In this document: in pieces, positions 32,749-42,471 of the stretch
Numbering within the stretch: position 1 is the stretch's first letter
Layout of the letters: each line of letters begins with the position of its first letter
Assembly: GCA_033782935.1 (NCBI GenBank)
Contig: JAWQEG010000259.1
Location: 1,267,501-1,331,500, forward strand
Direction of reading: 5' to 3'
DNA from: Petrolisthes cinctipes
Lineage: Eukaryota; Arthropoda; Malacostraca; Decapoda; Porcellanidae
Length of the DNA: 64,000 bases
Translations under genes and position numbers: made by a program
Notes under the pieces: model-generated
What the model saw: only the letters and a program-made list of their open reading frames with translations
What the model was told of the DNA's origin: nothing
Database searches by the model: none

Positions 32749-33575
32749 AGCGTACTTCTGGCCAACTTTTTCATGGGATGTGTAGAAGAGGAAGTATTCA
32801 GCAAGACAACCAAACCCGACATCTACTGCAGATATATTGATGACATATTTGTAAAGAGCAGCAGTGAAGACGATATTGAACAGCTGAGACTCTGTCTGCA
32901 GGAGACTTCCGGCCTTACCTTCACAAGAGAAAGAAGCGTGGATGGCACCATGCCCTTCCTCGACGTGCTGATGAAGCAAGACGGGGACTCCTTCAGCACA
33001 GACGTGTACGTAAAGGCCACTAACCCTGGCCACTGCCTATATGGTGGTAGTGAGTGTCATCAGCGGTATAAAGACTCCACTATTGGGGCTTATATCCGCA
33101 GAGCACTCACTCACTGTAGCTCCTGGCATCAAATCCACGCCGAAATAGAACGATCCACCCAAGTATTGATCAACAATGGTTTCTCCACCAGCAGCATCAA
33201 CCATCAAATCAACAAGATCATCAACAACTGGTACACATCAACACCGGGGGAAAGCCAGAGTGTGGATAAGATAAATATATACTATAGATCCACTTTCTCA
33301 ACATCATACAAAGAAGACGAAAGGATAATGAAACAACATATAACACGAAATGTGAAACCGACTGACGAAGACAAACGACTCAACATAATCATCTACTACA
33401 AGACTAAGAAAACAAGCCACCTACTACTCCGAAACAGCCCCCGACAAGCTGAAAGCATATTTCAAAGGAAGAACGTCGTTTATAGGTTCACTTGCAATAG
33501 AGGGAACTGTGAAGCCCTCTCCTCAACCTATATCGGCATGACAATCATGAAATTGTCTCGTTGGGCTAGGGACTG
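32749..33575 (+). pseudogene. Penelope-like element 3: RT C-terminus and partial GIY-YIG
   Basis: The fragment begins inside the RT (LLANFFMGCVEEEVFSKTTK), keeps the catalytic CRYIDDIFVK (about 32830), MPFLDVLM and the C-terminal region, and enters the endonuclease with NVVYRFTCNRGNC and TYIGMT (about 33470-33545). It is cut off near 33565. It differs clearly from element 1, so two Penelope families are present. The 5' junction at 32748/32749 abuts a minus-strand LINE ORF1, and the 3' junction abuts the DIRS terminal repeat. The open frame of the remaining part is intact. Confidence 0.88.
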
Positions 33576-33614
33576 TGTCGTTGGTCTCCTAGCTACGTCC
33601 CTCGAGTGTTGATT

Positions 33615-33980
33615 ATATTAGTGCATTTGTCGCGGCTTCTAGCCGCTTAAATTGTATTTATTGGTTGTGAAACCAGCACAGCTGGATTGCTATAGAATAC
33701 GCCCCTTCTCCAGCCCAGGCCCCGTATAGGCATAATCTGGGTTGGAAGGGTCTATTCCGTGACGATCATCAGAAGAAAATCAAAATTCAAATCTGGCGCT
33801 GTACTGATAGTGGAGCCACCTGGTGGTGGCGCTCGCAGGCAATCGGTCACTCCAATGAGAAAGATGAAAGTGAATGCCTGCCGCATCGGGAGGTGGGTGG
33901 GTCAGTCAAAGCTGTGCTGGTTTCACAACCAATAAATACAATTTAAGCGGCTAGAAGTCGCGACAAATGCACTATTATTG
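33615..33980. repeat. DIRS-2 3' terminal repeat and internal complementary region
   Basis: Bases 33617-33680 (gtgcatttgtcgcggcttct to cagcacagct) are the reverse complement of 33915-33978 with one or two mismatches, enclosing the terminal repeat. Within the enclosed part, 33690-33850 is the reverse complement of 40070-40235. A further copy of the element-end sequence (gtgaaaccagcacagctgga) lies at about 33988-34008. Confidence 0.85.
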
Positions 33981-34578
33981 GTATAGTGAAACCAGCACAG
34001 CTGGATTGCTATGCATGCGATGCGGTAGGTGGGAGGTGAGGTGGAGGCAATCACGTGCTAGTTAAGAGCGGTCGAGAGAGCGGAGAGTCGGAAAGGTAAC
34101 CGAGCAGGGTGAGGTTAAAGCTAAAGCAACTCCCAACACTGGCTAGGGGAGTAGCCGTGGTGGGAATGTAGTAGCTTATCACATATAACCCGTAGACCAT
34201 TCTGTTATAGACCAGAATTGTTACTCACTAAAGTCTTTATAGGCAGACTCGAGGGGTCGGGTCTAGGAGAGGAGGGGAGGGGTGACCATGCACCCCCCCC
34301 CCTTTTATTCAAGTCCTCTGAGCTAGGGCTATGGCCCCGGCTCAGGTAATGCGATCCCGAGGGGATGAAGGAGGACACCAGGATGCAGTCATCCTGTGTT
34401 TAAAATAAATATCCTGTCACTCATCATAGTAAAGTAATTGTTTGGAGAATGAATACTCAAGAATACCGTAACAATGTAATTTATTTCACCTGCACCATAT
34501 GTACACATATGAGAGACATGGGGATGAGCATGAAGCTGTACATGATGGGGATGAAGTATGGTTTGATAGTGACGGGAC

Positions 34579-35645
34579 TTAAGTCGCCCGACCTTTTCTC
34601 TTCGGGCGGCCCCTCCCCCCCATGTGTCTCCCGCAGGGACCCTGGGGAATGGAGGGTGGAGTACCCATAGCCACACAGGGGGTAGGGGAGAGCGAGTGGA
34701 ACAGATACCTCGTCCTGAAGGAGGAAGTGGAAGTCCAACCCCCCAAATCCCTAACCCTCTCCACCGAGTGAGTCCTGAGGAAGGCGAGGGAGGCGGCCAC
34801 GCCCCTAACGCTGTGAGCCCTCGGGGCGTGTCCGGGATCCCCGTTCTCTATCACTCGGCAGAGAAGGCGAGCGATTGACCTAGGGAAGAGAGGGTTACCG
34901 GACCTAGAGTTGTAGAAGAGGTGGTCCGGAGAAGCCCCTCTCGTCGCCTCCACGTAAGCTGTAAAAGCGTGGACCGGGCAGAGGGGGTGGAAACTTCCAT
35001 CCCTCAGGAACGAGGGTACTGCGAGAGGGCCAATCCTGTCGTCAGCCTGCTCGTTCTTAGCTAGAAAAGCAGGAGAGGGGGAGATAGTTAAGGAAGTAAG
35101 GTTAGGGCTTATGGAAGAAAAGGCTGTGTGACGGGTCAGGGCTGCCAACTGAGAGGCCCTGTACCCTGTAGCTAAGGCAAGCAGGAAGAGAGCTTTCTGG
35201 AGGAGGTGACAAACCTCCAGAGGGACCCCCTCGAAGGTCAGGTAGGAAAGGACGTGGTGAAGGGACCAGGAGGGAGTCTGGACCCGGTGAGGTGCGGTCC
35301 CCGCCCGAATCCCCATCCTCAGGAGAGAGAGAGGCCTCTCCGAAACCTTAATGTTAAAACCCAGGAGGAGGGGATCAGACAGGGCTGCGTGATGCGCAAG
35401 CACCGTCGCCGGGGCCCTGTTGGTGGAATCGGCGAGCCACGTGAGGAATTCCAGGACCGTGTCCTCCGAGATGACCATGGAGGGGTGTCTTCGCAAGAAG
35501 TCCTGGAATCTTTTCCAGCACGATTCGTACTGTCGCACCGACGACTGACGATGAGCCCTCAACATCATGCCCACTGTCTCCTTAGTGAACCTTTTGCTGA
35601 GGACTCCCCGTAGAAACTCCAAGCGTGTAGTTTCAGTGACGCTTG
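34579..35645 (-). CDS. DIRS-2 tyrosine recombinase
   Basis: The recombinase domain runs from VTETTRLEFLRGVLSKRF (near 35640) to the end of the ORF at 34579. It has a core-binding part (RQYESCWKRFQDFLRR, ISEDTVLEFLTWLAD) and a catalytic part. The catalytic part carries the first Arg in ATGYRASQLAAL (near 35165), the His-x-x-Arg pair in AHSVRGVAASLAF (near 34835) and the terminal Tyr in SSFRTRYLFHS. All key residues are present with no stop. The frame stays open upstream to 36228, overlapping the RNase H ORF in another frame, as in other DIRS elements. A long basic tail follows the catalytic Tyr. It could still be functional. Confidence 0.88.
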
Positions 35646-36206
35646 GAGTGGTGCAGACAGGGTGCTGGAGAGGCACGCCGATCCCAACTGAAGGGGATGA
35701 GGGCACCACCGGGACAGTTCTCCGAACCACGGCTGCGCTGGCCAGAAGGGGGCTATGAGGAGTACCCTCCCCCTGAATGTGCGCAGCTTGAGGATCGCCT
35801 TCAGGAGGACTGACGTAGCTGGGGGTGGGAAGAGGTAGAGATGCCCCCACCTGTTCCAGTCCTCTGTGAAGGTGTCCGGGCCTCCCGCCTCTGTTCTGGA
35901 AGAGAATGTTAGGAACAGAGGAAGTAGGGCAGTGGATGGGGAGGCGAACAGGTCCACCTCCGGTGTCCCGTAGCGAAGGCAGAGAGACTCGAACACAAGG
36001 GGACGCAGTTGCCACTCGACTGATGTCCCCTTGAACCTGGATAGGGCGTCCGCCCAATCGTTCTCCCGCCCTGGTACATAGCGGGCCGAGAGGTGAATGC
36101 ACCTCTTGGCCGCTATCGCAAAAATCTGTTCTGACAGGGACAGGAGAATTTCCGACCGTGCGGTGCCCTGTTTCTGCAGGCACTGCACGGCCGCAACATT
36201 GTCCAT
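35565..36206 (-). CDS. DIRS-2 RNase H C-terminal part and connection
   Basis: The frame begins in MDNVAAVQCLQKQGTARS, where the DN belongs to an RNase H catalytic site, continues with HLSARYVPGRENDWADALSR (the last RNase H Asp) and then a DIRS-specific region (PEVDLFASPSTALLPLF, WNRWGHLYLFPPP, VLLIAPFWPAQPWF). The N-terminal half of RNase H is missing because a deletion joins this frame to RT motif A just upstream. The end overlaps the recombinase ORF by about 80 bases. Confidence 0.82.
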   Translation of the reverse strand: MDNVAAVQCLQKQGTARSEILLSLSEQIFAIAAKRCIHLSARYVPGRENDWADALSRFKGTSVEWQLRPLVFESLCLRYGTPEVDLFASPSTALLPLFLTFSSRTEAGGPDTFTEDWNRWGHLYLFPPPATSVLLKAILKLRTFRGRVLLIAPFWPAQPWFGELSRWCPHPLQLGSACLSSTLSAPLQASLKLHAWSFYGESSAKGSLRRQWA

Positions 36207-36675
36207 ATCGGGATGTGCCAGTACGCATCCTTGAGATCCAGGGATGCTAACCAGTCCCCCTTCCTTAGAACTGTGCGGACCTGAGCAACCGAAACCATCT
36301 TGAAACGTAAGGTTTTCACAAATTTGTTTAGTTTGCTCAGGTCCATCACCAATCTCGTTTTTCCCTGGTCCTTTTTGGGGACCGCGAATAAACGAGAAAG
36401 AAAGACCCCGTCGCCCGCTCCACTACCCCTTTTTCCCGCATTTCTAACACATGCGGGACGACCGAAAGTGACACTTTGGTTGAGGCAGGAGGTAGACGTA
36501 GTGGCTGTAACGGGAAAAGACAGGTGTCAGTGAGAGTACAGTTAATCCTGGCCCCCGGGACCCGAGGGACCCGGGGATGGTTGGAGGGTAGAATGACGGG
36601 CAGAGGCAGAGATTTTGACCGCAAAGGGAAACTCTGATTTTGACCTAACGGGAACCCAAGGACGGGAGTTGGCAT
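36206..36675 (-). pseudogene. DIRS-2 reverse transcriptase, N-terminal remnant
   Basis: The RT starts with a basic/Pro region, then REKGVVERATG and, after a 1-base frame change near 36400, VPKKDQGKTRLVMDLSKLNK and motif A in GDWLASLDLKDAYWHIPI (about 36240). There the sequence jumps directly to the RNase H DN motif. Everything from the primer-grip region through the catalytic YxDD box is absent. This copy therefore cannot make its own reverse transcriptase and would need one in trans. Confidence 0.88.
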
Positions 36676-36729
36676 AAGTCATATGTCAGAAATGTCAGAC
36701 TAGGAGAGTTAACCACCACAGTTACTCAC
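36645..36729 (-). other. Candidate spliceosomal intron 3 (gag-pol junction)
   Basis: This 85-base segment starts GTGAGTAAC after ctgttccg and ends cccgttAG. Removing it joins LALDNCS to GQNQSFPLRSK in one frame, linking the gag frame to the RT frame. Without removal the gag frame and the RT frame are not connected. Confidence 0.6.
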
Positions 36730-36838
36730 CGGAACAGTTATCCAGGGCCAGGACAGGCCCTGCCGAATTATCCTTGCTGCCCAGCCATGGGAGGGCCAGG
36801 CTGCTGACCACCCTGTGAGGCAGCCCAGAGTGGGACCC

Positions 36839-39225
36839 TCAAGTGGAGCGGTCCTTCTGGGAGGGGTGGCTGAAGGAGGACTTAGGTTTATGGAAGAGCT
36901 TGGAGCCCTGTCCTCTCCCTCGAAACGGCTGCTGGCCCCTCTGGGAGGACCTGTTGTGCGCTTTCGGGGGAGTGGGGTAAGAAGGCCTCGGTAGTCTGGA
37001 AGGCTGGGAGGGCCTTCGGGGCTGGTAGGCCGGTCTGGATGGCTGTGGGGCACGTGGCCTACGGACAAACAGATTGATTAGGAAAAAAGGGGGACCGAAT
37101 ATTCCTTCAATTTCACCTCCAGTAAAAATAACTCAGGTAAGTGGATCAACGAGAGGTACTTACTTGGAGGTAGAGGGTTTTGGTAAGTTAATTACCGCCG
37201 GGAGAGAGGAGAATATCGCGTCTGTCGCCGGTTGGTCGAAGAGGGCAGGGGACAGGGGGGCAGCTCGCACCACTCCCCTCTGTGCCATCTCCGGCGCAGA
37301 TTTTGCAGCCGCCTGGCAGGCTGCCAGTCTCGCCTCGGTGAAGATCTTCGCCTCCTCCCGCATGTTGTGGGTCGCCATAGCCGAGACGCTCTCCATTACG
37401 GTGGCCATGGAAGAGAGGGTGTCACTGTAAGGGGTAAACAAGGAAAAAACTGAGCGAACCCGGGGATAAGGACCCGGGAGTAACAGAGAGACCCTCTACC
37501 CCGTATCCCTCAAGTAACATGACACTAGAAGTAAAGGTACTCACGCTAGCTGTAGACCCGACATCTCGTGGTAAGTGTTGGTGAGGGCGTTGAGGCAGTC
37601 TCGGATCAGCGCAGCGGCTGCCCCCGTGGAGATGGTGTGGGCCAACTCCAAGCGGGCAGCAGACTCCGCCTGCCGCAACTTACCGTCGGGCTCCTTTAGT
37701 TGATAGGGGACCGGAGGCTCCTTCTCCGTCTTCCACAGGCATTCCTTCAAACCCGGGGGGCACGGGAATGAGGGAGGATGACGGGGAAAGACGGAGGAGG
37801 GGGTTTCCTGGCCGCGCTGTGTTTCTGGTGGTCCAGGGACTTAAAGAGAAGGGCTGGGATGTCCAGGTCCCCTTCGCCCTTATCCCCCGGGAAGTACGCG
37901 TCCGGGGAAAGAAGGACTGCCGTGTTCCCGTGGGAGCGGTCAATCCTCCAAGCCTCGGACAACTGCAACTGGCTGTACTCTACCAGAAAACCCATCGCGT
38001 CCAGGGTAGCCGCAGAGGATACTCTCGATGAAGTGGGTACGGGAGCTGAGATGGGACGGACCTTGTAGAAGGGAATAGCGTCGCCCTTCTCATCAGCCCC
38101 CCACTTCACCAGGACATCATCCCTCCGGGTCCACACGTCTGGTTGAGCCGTGTCCGGAGACCAAGCCACCAGTCTGCCCTCCTCCGAAGAGTGGATCCAG
38201 GAAGGAGGGAGAAGAGCCCAAGAGTAGGGAAGGTACCCGTCGCCCACAGGAGGGGGAGACGGGGACGGAGGTGCGGAGGTAACCAACTCCTCAGCCACGT
38301 CCCCCGACGGAGACTCGAGTCCCGGAGATACAGGAGGAACGGGAATGACTCCCATATCCCCGGGAGGGCTCGCGCCCCCGACGGGAGCAGAAGCAGGAGG
38401 AGGGGCAAGGGTGAGCGAAGGAGCGGGCTCCGGAGTAACAGCCGGAGGCTGCGCGGTGGAAACCCCAGGAAAGGCATGAGGAATAAGGGTATGGAAGATC
38501 TTCACTATCTTCCTCGACGAGGGGCTCGCCCCCCCCCCACGCTTACCCTTGCGGGATTTGCGGGCGGGCGAAGGAGAGCTACCTGACGAAGACGAAGAGG
38601 ACGAAGAAGACGAAGACGAGGAGGAAGGAGAACGGCGACGAGCCCGGGACTTCTTGGAGTGGCGGGACCTTTTTGCCGAACGCTTGCGTCCTCTAGAGCG
38701 ACCTGAGGAGCTGGCTCTAGAAGGCGACGAAGCTGGAGGTTCCCTGCTGGGCCCTTGTACCGGTGAGGTAGTCGGGGGAACCAGCGCGAGTGACTCGCTC
38801 GCTTCCCGGGGGGAGAAGCCCCGAGAAGGAGTCGTAGTACCGTCTAGGGAAGGAGGCTCAATCTCTCGGGCCTCAGGAGGTTCTAGTCCATGAGACTCCG
38901 AGAGACAGGAAGGATAACGGGACCTGGATAATCCCAGGTCCGTTCCCAAAATCGGGTCCACCCACGACAAAGAAGAACCGTCTCGCTTGTGGGCCATTCT
39001 CCTAGCCCTCGTCCAAGCCATACGAAGGGAAGCAAGGGCGGGGAGTTTGGAGCGGGCAGAAGGGGAGGTAACCCGACACAACTCAGCCCAGGGGCGGCAC
39101 ACACCACACGCCAAAGGGTCGTAACCCAAGGGAGTGAAGCAGGGTGCGTGAGGCGAACAGTGCAGGTGTCCGTCAGGAGAGACCTGCACAGTACACCCCG
39201 ACGCAGCACATAAGGCACGAGTAGG
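36839..39225 (-). CDS. DIRS-2 gag, three exons
   Basis: Exon 1 (39225 or 39252 to 37545) has an N-terminal Cys/His cluster (CAASGCTVQVSPDG, HLHCSPHAPCF, CGVC) of the sort seen in DIRS Gag, and a Ser/Arg-rich centre with 14 consecutive Ser. A 1-base loss in a C run near 37755 shifts the frame before LKECLWKTEKEPPVPYQ. Exon 2 is 37164-37424 and exon 3 is 37058 to the TGA at 36839-36841, ending in a basic RNA-binding tail (PRAPQPSRPAYQPRRPSQ). The first in-frame ATG (39250-39252) sits before a strong acceptor (tttctccctcag, AG at 39226-39227), so another 5' exon is possible. The TGA may be a lesion, since the frame stays open beyond it to the third intron. Confidence 0.72.
37059..37163 (-). other. 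Candidate spliceosomal intron 2 of DIRS-2 gag
   Basis: This 105-base segment starts GTAAGTACC after cctccaa and ends tttgtccgtAG. Splicing joins KPSTSK to PRAPQPSR in frame. Unspliced, the frame stops at the TAA within the donor. Confidence 0.72.
37425..37544 (-). other. Candidate spliceosomal intron 1 of DIRS-2 gag
   Basis: This 120-base segment starts GTGAGTACC after ctagc and ends with a polypyrimidine tract, gtttaccccttacAG. Splicing gives LQLADTLSSMATVM in frame. Unspliced, the frame stops at the TGA within the donor. Confidence 0.75.
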
Positions 39226-39252
39226 CTGAGGGAGAAAAGAATTCACAAACAT

Positions 39253-40069
39253 GGGTTAGCACGTGCAGACACTGGAACACTGTAAGACACGGGAAAACAC
39301 CAAACAAGGAGAAGTAGCACGGGAGTAACCCGCTGCACCCGGGGGCCAGGACACGACCCCCCAATCTCACGCACACCCGCCAGGGAAAAACCCCGTAAAA
39401 CCAGAAACCACCCCGCCACGTGGAGCGGGGGAACGAGACCCCCCGGACAGAAGGATCCCGAAGGAGGGGGAAAGGTGGGCCCGGTAGCCTGAGATGCAAC
39501 AACCCAGGCTAAAAACACTGGAAAAACACAAAAAACACTAAAAAAACCCGCACGGGAGCGGAAGAGAGAACCAGGGCACAATTCTCACTCCCCCCCGACC
39601 GTGAGGGCACACACAATACTCGGGGAAGGCAAGAGGAGGGCTGCAAAGACCCCACACACACACCACATGGGGAGGCAAGGGCCCCACGTGGGGACGCTAA
39701 CCTCGCTTAAAGAACCCAGAAACCCCGAGAAAAAACACACAATGAATGTACTAGTGGCAGGAGGAATGGTGAAAGGGGGGAAGGAAGGAGAAAAACTCCG
39801 AAAAAGGAGGCCCAAGAGCCCCCTTCGCCTAGGGAGGAGAGAAACTCAGCCCTAGAAAAAGAAAAAAAACCCAAAACACACCTAATCACTCCTAAAACAC
39901 ACACACACACTACACATCTGCAAAGCAGGCCAGCCACTAGAACACAAAAGAAACGATAGCAGGAACACGTGACACAATACCATAGCGTAGCAGCGAGGAG
40001 CGAAGATGTTGACTGGAACGTGTTCCGCGACAGAGTGACCGATTGCCTGCGAGCGCAGAGCGGGGCTAA
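39253..40069 (-). other. DIRS-2 5' leader
   Basis: GC-rich leader between the terminal repeat and gag. Open frames here on either strand have no recognised motif. An additional intron ending at 39226 may lie in it. Confidence 0.5.
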
Positions 40070-40255
40070 TACCTCACCACACCACCACCAGGTGGCTCCA
40101 CTATCAGTACAGCGCCAGATTTGAATTTTGATTTACTTCTGATGATCGTCACGGAATAGACCCTTCCAACCCAGATTATGTCTATACAGGGCCTGGGCTG
40201 GAGAAGGGGCGTATTCTATAGCAATCCAGCTGTGGTGGTTTCACTATACCAATAA
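40070..40255. repeat. DIRS-2 5' inverted terminal repeat
   Basis: The segment from ccaggtggctccactatcag to agcaatccagctgtggtggt is the reverse complement of 33690-33850 with a few mismatches. It marks the 5' end of the minus-strand element, at about ggtttcactataccaataat. Confidence 0.85.
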
Positions 40256-40925
40256 TTATTAATTCTTGTGATAAAGAGTGAGCTTCATGTTTGATATTGA
40301 TCTTGTCGTAGTTAAAGCAATTATTTTATTGTCTTAACGTGTTAAAGTAAGTCATCGTAGAGTAGTAATAACTTGTGATATTCATTTATTCATTGTTGTT
40401 TGTCGGGTATTCTGTCGAATTCTGTTGTATAATAATTTCTTGTCACGTAGTTGATTAATTTTCATTAAATATTTTATTGTTAAGTTTTAAACCAGTGTGT
40501 TTAACTTTCCCATTTACATAAAACTCTGGATATGTTCGGTTGTTAGAGGGTATTGTTGATTTTTCCGTAAGTAAGGTTAATCAAAAGGGACTCTGTTTCC
40601 CTGTTGTAGTCTGTTGGAGTAACAGCAGATTATCTTGGTGTGTGGCCCTCTAGCACATCCGTAACAATAGTGGATCTCGTACAAGTGTTGCTAAAATGAC
40701 ACATGCATTTAGTGTAAATTCAGGTCACATGGAATTTTTATCTGGCTACTTGACATGGTTCGCTAATACTAAATCATTGGGTCCTTGTAAACTGCCTTGT
40801 TTCCTTGGTCGGCAGATGAATAGTAATGGTCTGATACAGTTGTGGGATTAGCTACATTCAGAGTACGAGCTGTCTTACTTGCTAACCAATAGACTCAATC
40901 AGGATTGCTTGGAGAATTAATTTTC
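40256..40925 (+). other. Possible LTR retrotransposon relic
   Basis: AT-rich sequence ends in cgtaaca, followed by atagtggatctcgtacaa, which could be an LTR end and a tRNA primer-binding site. A short open frame (40696-40851) follows. No second LTR and no protease, RT or integrase were found, so this is a weak call. Confidence 0.22.
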
Positions 40926-40929
40926 AGGA

Positions 40930-41158
40930 CCGCGGTAGTTGTGCTTGTTGTGGTTGTACTGGTGGTAGTGGTAGTTGTAGAGGTGGTTGTACTGGTGGTA
41001 GTTGTAGTGGTGGTTGTCGTGCTTGTTGTGATTGTACTGGTAGTAGTTGTGCTTGTTGTGGATGTGGTGGTTGTACTGGTGCTATTTGTGCTTGTTGTGG
41101 TTGTACTGGTGGTAGTTGTAGTGGTGGTTGTACTGGTGGTAGTGGTAGTTACGAGACT
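40930..41158. repeat. GTT/GTG triplet-rich VNTR
   Basis: Higher-order repeats of gttgtactggtggtagt and gtggtggttgtactggt, all built on GTN triplets. The 86-codon Val-rich frame through it has no support as a protein. Confidence 0.85.
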
Positions 41159-41739
41159 GCCATAGGCCTATCTAAATGACAGTGGATTTGATGTGTTTGT
41201 GTGTGTGTGTGGTTGTGCCGAGCATTACGGTGGGTTAGAGAATAAAGTAATTGTATAAATTGGGACTTTTTAATAGCCTTTTACGCCATGTAAAGACACT
41301 GGGGAAGTATTCTTGGACTCCTTAGAATATGGTGAAAGAGGATTACAGCAGTAGGGATGTGAGCGTGTCAAATGTCAGTGACGAGTTGAATAATTATTGT
41401 ACTGTACAGTATCTACTTAAAAAAAAAAACATCTGGAAATTACTAAAGAAGCGCTACAGGTAAGTACATCGATATATGTATGTGTATAATGTAAATTGAA
41501 AAGTATTTTTCCAATCTTCATAAGCGTAAACAACAAGACAAGTAGCATTGGGCATTGGTGTTGACGTGTAGTTTACCGCGCTTGTCGTCGGGCGGGGCCA
41601 CTGTTCCCGCTGTTACATTCTCTCCATAGGGGCGGTCGCAAGTATCCCCTCTTTACCTTCCATACTCTTTGCACGAGGTACCCCGCCCACAGCGACCAGC
41701 GCTCGGTCCTCTCACCTACCTGGTAGGTAGTAGCTCTTG

Positions 41740-42030
41740 GCTCTTGAAGCCATTCCATCAATAATATTGTCATATTGATAAGAATAAACGTATTTTACTT
41801 CCTCGAGCAGTGGTTGACCACTGGTAAATTTCAGAAGGACGAGCATTGGTCACCCCATGCAGCTTCTGCGAACAAGAGAAGACCCAGCAGGTAGGGTGTT
41901 GTGTCGAAGAACCCTGCTGGTGGTATTGATACTTTAATATTGACTGATGTATCTGCATCTCTTTCATATGGCGCAATCCACTCTATTCTTAAGCGTTTTG
42001 GAGTGGTTCTTCAGATCCGTCTCACTTAAC
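41740..42030 (-). repeat. Interspersed repeat C, copy 2
   Basis: Matches 24296-24560 in reverse orientation, including ctgggtcttctcttgttcgc and gagacggatctgaagaac against gagacggatccgaaatgg. No coding content was recognised. Confidence 0.6.
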
Positions 42031-42471
42031 ACTATACCATCCAAGGTCGGCCATCTATGGCCCACCCTCGATGAAATGCCAAGAATTTAACTATTTTTTA
42101 AAATAAACATTGTAGGAAGAAATGTTTATGACTAAAATATAGAGAATAAATCCTAGCATATAATTACTCTCAAATTCGGTGTCTCTAGCCATTGTATAAC
42201 CTATATTTTATGAAATTCTAAAATTCCCGGAACGAATCAAAACAAAAAAGCACAAAAACCAGTGAAATTTCAATAGACTGGCAATACTGTTTTTTTTTAT
42301 TGTCGGCGAAACTTATCGTCTCGCTGTTATTAATTTTCGAAATACATAAACTTGATAACATAAAAACATCATTATCCCTCACTGAAGATCAAATTTTCTT
42401 AGTTTTTTTTTACGTTTATATAATATTTGGTACGTCTGCAGAAAGAAAGACAGCGGGATGGGAGGGTAGGG

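Larger units (their letters stand above)
33612..40255 (-). mobile_element. DIRS-like retrotransposon 2, intron-bearing
   Basis: On the minus strand gag, RT, RNase H and tyrosine recombinase lie between inverted terminal repeats, about 6.6 kb in all. The sequence is GC-rich compared with its surroundings and has far fewer lesions than the DIRS copy at the left edge, so it is younger. The RT core is deleted. The terminal repeats (33690-33850 against about 40070-40235) and an internal complementary region (33615-33980) define both ends. Confidence 0.9.

Noticed and set aside
34449..35613. Plus-strand ORFs across the DIRS-2 recombinase
   Set aside because: Antisense shadows of a well supported minus-strand frame.
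39173..39937. Overlapping ORFs on both strands in the DIRS-2 leader
   Set aside because: GC-rich leader lacks stops by composition; no domain found.
40905..41165. 86-codon Val-rich ORF
   Set aside because: It is the translation of a GTN-triplet VNTR; composition is fully explained by the repeat.
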